64,000 nucleotides of DNA from Alphaproteobacteria bacterium (lineage in GTDB: Bacteria > Pseudomonadota > Alphaproteobacteria > Rhizobiales > Devosiaceae). Both the position numbers and the translations under genes were made by a program. A model generated the notes under the pieces. The model ran no database searches, was not told the DNA's origin, and was given only the letters and a program-made list of their open reading frames with translations. Position 1 is the first letter of the stretch. Every line of letters starts with the position of its first letter. Location of the stretch: NCBI GenBank assembly GCA_018828145.1, contig JAHJWO010000009.1, forward strand, positions 114,702 to 178,701. Direction: 5' to 3'. Positions 57,844-64,000 of the stretch are shown here, one piece after another.

Positions 57844-58683
57844 ATGGCTCTGAAAACTTACAACCCCACCTCCGAAGGCCGTCGTCAGCTCGTGACGACC
57901 GATCGTTCGGAACTCTGGAAGGGCGCTCCGGTCAAGACCTTGACCCAGGGTCTGTCCAAGTCCGGTGGCCGCAACAACCGTGGCCGCATCACCTCGTTCC
58001 ATCGTGGTGGTGGTCACAAGCGCACCTATCGCATGATCGACTTCAAGCGGGTCAAGTTCGACCAGGTTGGGACGATCGAGCGCCTGGAATATGATCCGAA
58101 CCGCACGGCCTGGATCGCTCTGGTGAAGTACGAAGACGGCGAACTCGCCTATATCGTGGCACCGCAGCGCCTGTCGGCGGGCGACAAGGTCATCTCGTCG
58201 ATGAACACTGTCGACGTGAAGCCGGGCAATGCCATGCCGCTCGAGCGCATGCCGGTCGGTACGATCGTGCACAATATCGAGCTCAAGCCCCGCAAGGGTG
58301 GCCAAGTCGCCCGTTCGGCCGGTGCCTATGCGCAGTATGTCGGTCGTGACCAGGGTTGGGCGATCCTTCGCCTGAACTCGGGCGAGCAGCGCCGCGTGCA
58401 TGGCACCTGCCTTGCAACCGTCGGCGCCGTGTCGAACCAGGATCACTCCAACACCTCGCTCGGCAAGGCCGGTCGTTCGCGTTGGCTGGGCCGCAAGCCC
58501 GTCAACCGCGGCGTGACCATGAACCCGATCGATCACCCGCATGGTGGTGGTGAAGGCCGTACCTCTGGTGGCCGTCACCCGGTTACCCCGTGGGGCAAGC
58601 CGACCAAGGGTAAGAAGACCCGCAGCAACAAGGCAACGGACAAGTTCATCGTTCGCAGCCGTCACGTGAAGAAGGGCAGGTAA
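57844..58683 (+). CDS. rplB: 50S ribosomal protein L2
   Basis: L2 is needed for subunit joining and peptidyl transfer. The 279-residue protein has [20 protein letters not shown] and the highly conserved C-terminal [20 protein letters not shown], which includes the functionally important histidine. Confidence 0.98.
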   Translation: MALKTYNPTSEGRRQLVTTDRSELWKGAPVKTLTQGLSKSGGRNNRGRITSFHRGGGHKRTYRMIDFKRVKFDQVGTIERLEYDPNRTAWIALVKYEDGELAYIVAPQRLSAGDKVISSMNTVDVKPGNAMPLERMPVGTIVHNIELKPRKGGQVARSAGAYAQYVGRDQGWAILRLNSGEQRRVHGTCLATVGAVSNQDHSNTSLGKAGRSRWLGRKPVNRGVTMNPIDHPHGGGEGRTSGGRHPVTPWGKPTKGKKTRSNKATDKFIVRSRHVKKGR

Positions 58684-58686
58684 GCC

Positions 58687-58965
58687 ATGACCCGTTCAAT
58701 CTGGAAGGGGCCGTTTGTCGACGGCTACATGCTCAAGAAGGCCGAGAAGGCCCTCGCGTCCGGCCGCAACGACGTGGTCAAGATCTGGAGCCGCCGTTCG
58801 ACCATCCTGCCGCAGTTCGTTGGCATCACCTTTGGTGTGCACAATGGCCAGAAGCACGTACCGGTCAGCGTCACTGAAGACATGATCGGCCACAAGTTCG
58901 GCGAATTCGCACCGACCCGTACCTATTACGGTCATGCCGCCGACAAGAAGGCCAAGAGGAAGTAA
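58687..58965 (+). CDS. rpsS: 30S ribosomal protein S19
   Basis: The 92-residue protein in the 30S head contacts the A-site finger. It begins [14 protein letters not shown] and contains [19 protein letters not shown]. The gap to rplB is three bases. Confidence 0.98.
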   Translation: MTRSIWKGPFVDGYMLKKAEKALASGRNDVVKIWSRRSTILPQFVGITFGVHNGQKHVPVSVTEDMIGHKFGEFAPTRTYYGHAADKKAKRK

Positions 58966-58966
58966 G

Positions 58967-59346
58967 ATGGGCAAGCCAAAAACCCAGCGCGCGCTCAAGG
59001 ACAACGAGGCCAAGGCTGTGCTGCGCATGCTGCGCATCAGCCCCCAGAAGCTCAATCTTCTGGCCCAGTTGATTCGTGGCAAGAAGGTCGAGAAGGCTCT
59101 GGCCGAACTCGAATTCAGCCACAAGCGCATCTCCGGCCAGGTCAAGAAGGTGCTTGAGAGCGCCATTGCCAATGCCGAGAACAACCACGGTCTCGATACC
59201 GACGCCCTCGTCGTTGCCGAAGCCTATGTGGGCAACTCGCTCGTCATGAAGCGCTTTACCGCCCGTGGCCGTGGTCGTTCGTCGCAGATCCAGAAGCCGT
59301 TCGCGCATCTGACGATCATCGTCCGGCAAGTTGAGGAGGCCGCATA

Positions 59347-59347
<1 letters not shown>
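58967..59347 (+). CDS. rplV: 50S ribosomal protein L22
   Basis: The 126-residue protein lines the exit tunnel. I chose ATG 58967 ([11 protein letters not shown]); the start at 58934 lies inside rpsS. The macrolide-related loop near [18 protein letters not shown] shows no deletion. The stop overlaps the rpsC start by one base. Confidence 0.97.
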
Positions 59348-60093
<746 letters not shown>

Positions 60094-60108
60094 GAAGGTT
60101 AGTTCATT

Positions 60109-60522
60109 ATGCTGCAACCTAAGAAGACCAAGTTCCGCAAGGCTCACAAGGGCCGCATCCATGGCGTTGCCAAGGGCGGCACCGACCTGGCTTTCGGCCA
60201 GTATGCCTTGAAGGCGACCGAACCCGAGCGCGTCACCGCTCGCCAGATCGAAGCGGCCCGCCGCGCGATCACCCGCGAGATGAAGCGCCAGGGCCGTGTA
60301 TGGATCCGGATTTTCCCGGACGTGCCGGTTTCCAAGAAGCCGACTGAAGTTCGTATGGGTAAGGGCAAGGGTTCTGTTGAATTCTGGGCCGCCCGCGTGA
60401 AGCCCGGTCGTATCGTATTCGAGATCGACGGCGTCCCCGAGGACGTCGCCAAGGAAGCTCTGCGCCTCGGCGCCATGAAGCTCCCGATCATGACGCGGGT
60501 TGTTACCCGCATTGCCGACTAA
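60109..60522 (+). CDS. rplP: 50S ribosomal protein L16
   Basis: The 137-residue protein is located near the A site and is required for late 50S assembly. It starts [15 protein letters not shown] and has the [16 protein letters not shown] segment. Confidence 0.98.
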   Translation: MLQPKKTKFRKAHKGRIHGVAKGGTDLAFGQYALKATEPERVTARQIEAARRAITREMKRQGRVWIRIFPDVPVSKKPTEVRMGKGKGSVEFWAARVKPGRIVFEIDGVPEDVAKEALRLGAMKLPIMTRVVTRIAD

Positions 60523-60533
60523 GGACGATGAGC

Positions 60534-60728
60534 ATGAAAGCCAGTGATGTGCGGAGCAAGACCGCAGACGAACTGAAGGACCAGCTCGTCGACCTGAAGA
60601 AAGAACAGTTCAACCTGCGTTTCCAGCGCGCTACCCAGCAGCTGGAAAAGCCGGCCCAGGTGAAGTCCGTCCGCCGCGACATCGCGCGGATCAAGACGAT
60701 CCTGGCCGAAAAGAACGCAGCGAAGTAA
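60534..60728 (+). CDS. rpmC: 50S ribosomal protein L29
   Basis: The 64-residue, mostly helical protein sits near the tunnel exit. ATG 60534 is preferred because AAGGA lies eight bases upstream. An ATG six bases earlier (60528) is too close to that site. Confidence 0.95.
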   Translation: MKASDVRSKTADELKDQLVDLKKEQFNLRFQRATQQLEKPAQVKSVRRDIARIKTILAEKNAAK

Positions 60729-60740
60729 GGAGCCGCGACC

Positions 60741-60998
60741 ATGCCAAAGCGCGTATTGCAGGGGACTGTGGTCTCCGACGCCAATGATAAGACGGTCGTG
60801 GTGCGCGTCGAGCGCCGTTTCACGCATCCGGTAATGAAGAAGACCGTTCGCCGGTCCAAGAAGTATCATGCTCATGACGAGGCCAACGTGGCCAAGGTCG
60901 GGCAGATCGTCTGGATCGAAGAATGTGCGCCGATCTCCAAGAACAAGCGCTGGACGCTGGTTGTTGGCGCGGCACAGCAGGAAGGCGCCACGCCATGA
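60741..60998 (+). CDS. rpsQ: 30S ribosomal protein S17
   Basis: The 85-residue primary 16S rRNA-binding protein begins [13 protein letters not shown] and keeps the [15 protein letters not shown] segment. It overlaps rplN by four bases. Confidence 0.98.
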   Translation: MPKRVLQGTVVSDANDKTVVVRVERRFTHPVMKKTVRRSKKYHAHDEANVAKVGQIVWIEECAPISKNKRWTLVVGAAQQEGATP

Positions 60999-61363
60999 TC
61001 CAGATGCAGTCCAATCTCGATGTCGCCGACAATTCCGGCGCCAAGCGGGTCATGTGCATCAAGGTGCTGGGCGGTTCGCACCGCAAGTACGCTTCGGTCG
61101 GCGACATCATCGTCGTGTCGGTCAAGGATGCCATTCCTCGTGGTCGCGTGAAGAAGGGCCAGGTCATGAAGGCCGTGGTCGTTCGCACCGCGTTCGACAT
61201 CCGTCGCCCCGATGGCACCGTGATCCGTTTCGACAAGAACGCCGCGGTTCTGATCAACAATCAGAAAGAGCCGATCGGCACCCGTATCTTCGGGCCGGTT
61301 CCGCGCGAGCTCCGCGCCAAGAACCACATGAAGATCATTTCGCTCGCACCCGAGGTGCTGTAA
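60995..61363 (+). CDS. rplN: 50S ribosomal protein L14
   Basis: The 122-residue protein starts [17 protein letters not shown], the usual form, with the ATG overlapping the rpsQ stop. The frame open from 60923 is inside rpsQ. It takes part in the bridge between the subunits. The stop overlaps the rplX start by one base. Confidence 0.98.
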   Translation: MIQMQSNLDVADNSGAKRVMCIKVLGGSHRKYASVGDIIVVSVKDAIPRGRVKKGQVMKAVVVRTAFDIRRPDGTVIRFDKNAAVLINNQKEPIGTRIFGPVPRELRAKNHMKIISLAPEVL

Positions 61364-61674
61364 TGGCTGCCAAGATCAAGAAGGGCGATAAGGTCGTCGT
61401 CCTGACTGGCAAGGACAAAGGCAAGACTGGCCAGGTCCTGTCGGTTATCCCGACCGAAACGAAGGCGCTTGTCCAGGGTATCAACCTGGTCCGTCGCCAC
61501 ACCAAGCAGACCGCGTCGACCGATGCCGGCATCTTCACCAAGGAAGCGCCGATCCACCTGTCGAACCTCGCGATCGCCGATAAGGATGGCAAGCCCTCCC
61601 GCGTCGGTTTCCAGATCAAGGACGGCGTGAAGACGCGCGTCGCCAAGTCGACCGGAGATTCGATCGATGGCTGA
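61363..61674 (+). CDS. rplX: 50S ribosomal protein L24
   Basis: The 103-residue assembly initiator has a KOW motif ([20 protein letters not shown]). It overlaps the rplE start by eight bases. The longer open frame from 60868 is not real. Confidence 0.98.
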   Translation: MAAKIKKGDKVVVLTGKDKGKTGQVLSVIPTETKALVQGINLVRRHTKQTASTDAGIFTKEAPIHLSNLAIADKDGKPSRVGFQIKDGVKTRVAKSTGDSIDG

Positions 61675-62224
61675 GACAGCTTACGTTCCGCGCCTTCGTA
61701 CCGAGTACGAAGGCAATATCCGCAAGGCGTTGCAGGAGCAGTTCTCCTATACCAACGTCATGCAGATGCCCAAGCTCGAGAAGATCGTGCTGAACATCGG
61801 CGTTGGCGAAGCCGTCAACGACACCAAGAAGGTCAAGTCGGCTGCAGCCGAGCTGGAAAAGATCGCTGGCCAGAAGCCGGTCATCACCTACGCTCGCAAG
61901 TCGATCGCTGGCTTCAAGGTGCGTGAAAACATGCCGCTCGGCGTCAAGGTGACGCTGCGCAGCACCCGCATGTATGAGTTCCTGGACCGCCTGGTGAACA
62001 TCGCGCTGCCGCGCGTTCGTGACTTCCGCGGGCTGAACCCGAAGTCCTTCGATGGTCGTGGCAACTATGCCATGGGCCTGAAGGAACACATCGTTTTCCC
62101 CGAAATCAACTACGATCAGATCGATCAGGTTTGGGGCATGGATATCGTGATCACGACGACCGCGAAGTCCGATGATGAAGCTCGTGCGCTGCTCAAGGCG
62201 TTCAACTTCCCCTTCCGCCAGTAA
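61667..62224 (+). CDS. rplE: 50S ribosomal protein L5
   Basis: The 185-residue protein binds 5S rRNA in the central protuberance. Conserved [13 protein letters not shown] and [14 protein letters not shown] are present and the length is normal. Confidence 0.98.
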   Translation: MAETAYVPRLRTEYEGNIRKALQEQFSYTNVMQMPKLEKIVLNIGVGEAVNDTKKVKSAAAELEKIAGQKPVITYARKSIAGFKVRENMPLGVKVTLRSTRMYEFLDRLVNIALPRVRDFRGLNPKSFDGRGNYAMGLKEHIVFPEINYDQIDQVWGMDIVITTTAKSDDEARALLKAFNFPFRQ

Positions 62225-62254
62225 GCGGACAGGGAAGGGATAAAGGATCAGGAT

Positions 62255-62560
62255 ATGGCAAAGACCAGCTCCATCGTGAAGAACAACAAGCGCGCTGCGC
62301 TCGCCAAGCAGTATGCTGCCAAGCGCGCCGCTCTCAAGGCAAAGACCAAGGACCAGTCGGTCCCCATGGATGAGCGTTTCGCCGCCCAGCTGAAGCTGGC
62401 CGAGCTGCCGCGCAATTCCGCCAAGGTCCGCGTCCGCAACCGCTGCGAAGTCTCGGGTCGTCCCCGCGGCTTCTACCGCAAGCTGAAGATGAGCCGTATC
62501 GCTCTGCGTCAGCTGGGTAACCTGGGCCAGATCCCGGGCCTCGTGAAGTCGAGCTGGTAA
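62255..62560 (+). CDS. rpsN: 30S ribosomal protein S14
   Basis: The 101-residue long form lacks the four-cysteine zinc site of short S14; only one Cys is visible, in RNRCEVSG. It ends GLVKSSW, as usual. It lies between rplE and rpsH. Confidence 0.98.
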   Translation: MAKTSSIVKNNKRAALAKQYAAKRAALKAKTKDQSVPMDERFAAQLKLAELPRNSAKVRVRNRCEVSGRPRGFYRKLKMSRIALRQLGNLGQIPGLVKSSW

Positions 62561-62573
62561 GGAGAAACATCAG

Positions 62574-62972
62574 ATGAGCTTTTCCGATCCCATCGGCGAC
62601 ATGCTGACCCGTATCCGCAACGCCCAGATGCGTCGCAAGAATTCCGTTTCGACTCCGGCATCGACCCTGCGTGGTCGCGTGCTGGATGTTCTCCAGTCCG
62701 AGGGTTTCATCCGCGGCTATTCGGAGACCAAGTTCGAGAATGGTGCTTCCGAGTACGAAATCGAACTCAAGTACTCGGACAACGAGGCGGTCATCCGCAC
62801 GATCGAACGCGTTTCGCGTCCCGGCCGTCGCGTCTACGCCTCCGTGAAGAATATTCCGCAGGTTGCCAATGGCCTGGGTGTCTCGATCCTCTCCACCCCC
62901 AAGGGTGTGATGGCCGACCACGAAGCCAAGGCTGCCAACGTTGGTGGCGAGGTACTCTGCCGCGTGTTCTAA
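62574..62972 (+). CDS. rpsH: 30S ribosomal protein S8
   Basis: The 132-residue protein binds helix 21 of 16S rRNA and, in enteric bacteria, represses the spc operon. It starts [18 protein letters not shown] and ends with the [22 protein letters not shown] region. Confidence 0.98.
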   Translation: MSFSDPIGDMLTRIRNAQMRRKNSVSTPASTLRGRVLDVLQSEGFIRGYSETKFENGASEYEIELKYSDNEAVIRTIERVSRPGRRVYASVKNIPQVANGLGVSILSTPKGVMADHEAKAANVGGEVLCRVF

Positions 62973-63026
62973 GGCCAAATGGCCTTAGGATCCGCGGTAA
63001 GACGATTACTCAAGGATTGAAATAGA

Positions 63027-63560
63027 ATGTCACGTACTGGCAAAAAACCGGTTGCGCCGGTAAGCGGCGTCACGGTCACCATCAATGGTCGCACCGTATC
63101 CGCCAAGGGCCCGAAGGGCGAATTGAGCATCGAGCTCATGGATGTCGTGAACGTGGAGCAGGGGGACGACGGCGTCTCCATCACTCCGGCGAACGATACC
63201 AAGTTTGCTCGTGCCGCCTGGGGCACTACCCGTGCACTGATCCAGAACATGGTCACCGGTGTTTCGACCGGCTTCGAAAAGAAGCTGGCGATCCAGGGCG
63301 TTGGCTATCGCGCCGCGATGCAGGGCAAGGATATCAAGCTCTCGCTTGGTTTCAGCCACGAAGTGATCTACGAAGCCCCCAAGGGTATTACGCTGGCTGT
63401 CCCGGCTCCGACGGAAATCGTCATTACCGGTATCGACAAGCAGCAGGTTGGCCAAGTTGCGGCGAACATTCGCGCGTGGCGCAAGCCTGAGCCCTACAAG
63501 GGCAAGGGTGTGCGGTACCTGGGCGAACAGGTCTTCCGCAAAGAAGGCAAGAAGAAGTAA
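63027..63560 (+). CDS. rplF: 50S ribosomal protein L6
   Basis: The 177-residue protein lies near the sarcin-ricin loop. It starts [14 protein letters not shown] and keeps the [12 protein letters not shown] motif near the C-terminus. Confidence 0.98.
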   Translation: MSRTGKKPVAPVSGVTVTINGRTVSAKGPKGELSIELMDVVNVEQGDDGVSITPANDTKFARAAWGTTRALIQNMVTGVSTGFEKKLAIQGVGYRAAMQGKDIKLSLGFSHEVIYEAPKGITLAVPAPTEIVITGIDKQQVGQVAANIRAWRKPEPYKGKGVRYLGEQVFRKEGKKK

Positions 63561-63572
63561 GGAGCGCCTGCA

Positions 63573-63935
63573 ATGGCTATCAGTGCAAAAGGTGCGGACC
63601 GCCGCAAGGCTCGTGTCCGCAAGGCGCTCAAGGCTCGTGCCTTCGGTCGTCCGCGTCTGTCGGTTTTCCGTTCGGACAAGAACATCTACGCCCAGATCAT
63701 CGACGACAGCACGGGTCGTACCCTGGCTGCCGCTTCGACGCTCGACAAGGACGTCAAGGCCAAGGTCAAGAACGGCGCTACCGCCGAGGCCGCTGCGGCG
63801 ATCGGCAAGTTGATTGCCGAGCGCGGCTCCAAGGCCGGCGTTGCCGAGGTCGTGTTCGATCGTGGTGCCTATATCTATCATGGCCGTGTGAAGGCCCTTG
63901 CAGACGCTGCCCGTGAGGGCGGCCTGCAGTTCTAG
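63573..63935 (+). CDS. rplR: 50S ribosomal protein L18
   Basis: The 120-residue protein binds 5S rRNA with L5. It has the basic N-terminus and the [20 protein letters not shown] strand region and ends [11 protein letters not shown]. Confidence 0.98.
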   Translation: MAISAKGADRRKARVRKALKARAFGRPRLSVFRSDKNIYAQIIDDSTGRTLAAASTLDKDVKAKVKNGATAEAAAAIGKLIAERGSKAGVAEVVFDRGAYIYHGRVKALADAAREGGLQF

Positions 63936-63957
63936 AACACGGCGAGGAAAGAGAATT

Positions 63958-64000
63958 ATGAGCAGAGACGTTCAAGAGCGCGAAAGCGAATTCGTCGATC
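63958..64000 (+). CDS. rpsE: 30S ribosomal protein S5, N-terminal fragment
   Basis: Only the first 14 codons (MSRDVQERESEFVD) are in the window. The position after rplR and an AGGAAAGAG ribosome site support S5. The gene continues beyond the right edge. Confidence 0.88.
   Translation, partial: MSRDVQERESEFVD

Overview
The window reads as an ordinary stretch of an alphaproteobacterial chromosome of the order Hyphomicrobiales. A member of the Devosia group or a close relative is my best guess. The GC content is high. The folE/hisI/NifU-like/yidD/thrS block, the DUF2336 gene, the xylFHG transporter with a divergent ROK repressor, and the tRNA-Trp/secE/nusG/rpl/rpoBC/str/S10/spc order all fit that assignment. 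The genus is inferred from gene content and protein style only; no search was run.

Layout. Positions 1-5.2 kb hold periplasmic glucan synthesis (opgG and the start of opgH), hisI, an AraC/GyrI-type regulator and folE on the minus strand. A NifU-like protein, yidD and a GFA-type protein follow on the plus strand. Positions 5.4-8.2 kb carry thrS, a small unknown gene and arfB; the arfB ribosome binding site lies inside a long inverted repeat. Positions 8.3-12.0 kb are a three-gene overlapping operon: UDP-glucose dehydrogenase, a UDP-glucuronate epimerase-like protein and a phosphohexomutase. Positions 12.1-15.0 kb encode two secreted proteins of unknown function. Positions 15.1-18.2 kb hold a nitroreductase, a transglycosylase, a 50-residue membrane peptide candidate and a DUF2336 protein.

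Positions 18.2-21.0 kb are the most disturbed part. A nadK gene has lost its N-terminus and start codon and is joined to the first 36 nt of a tRNA-Thr(CGT). Nearby is a CPBP-family protease gene broken by a one-base frameshift. Positions 21.0-26.2 kb carry cysD, cysNC, galU and manC. Positions 26.4-31.1 kb are the xylose-type ABC transporter with its ROK repressor and a pair of matching operator-like sites. Positions 31.1-37.2 kb are a mix: a DUF1345 protein, glutathione-dependent formaldehyde dehydrogenase, a small ATPase, a YaiI-like protein, rlmB, tRNA-Tyr, tRNA-Gly, hupE, a MAPEG protein and tRNA-Trp. An endolysin-like gene sits between tRNA-Trp and secE.

From 38.3 kb to the end the window is the core transcription/translation supercluster: secE-nusG-rplKAJL-rpoBC, then rpsL-rpsG-fusA-tuf, then rpsJ through rpsE, which is cut off by the window edge. 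A YbjN-domain gene on the minus strand separates rpoC from rpsL.

How the genes fit together. GalU makes UDP-glucose, which feeds both OpgH (glucans) and Ugd/epimerase (UDP-glucuronate, UDP-galacturonate). The phosphohexomutase and ManC would together give GDP-mannose. The window therefore holds most precursor enzymes for an acidic, mannose-containing surface polysaccharide, though no polymer glycosyltransferases are present. I found no CRISPR array, transposase, integrase or phage structural gene, and no convincing new multi-gene system. The strongest leads are the nadK/tRNA-Thr junction, the arfB leader inverted repeat, the paired xyl operator candidates and the endolysin-like insertion beside secE.
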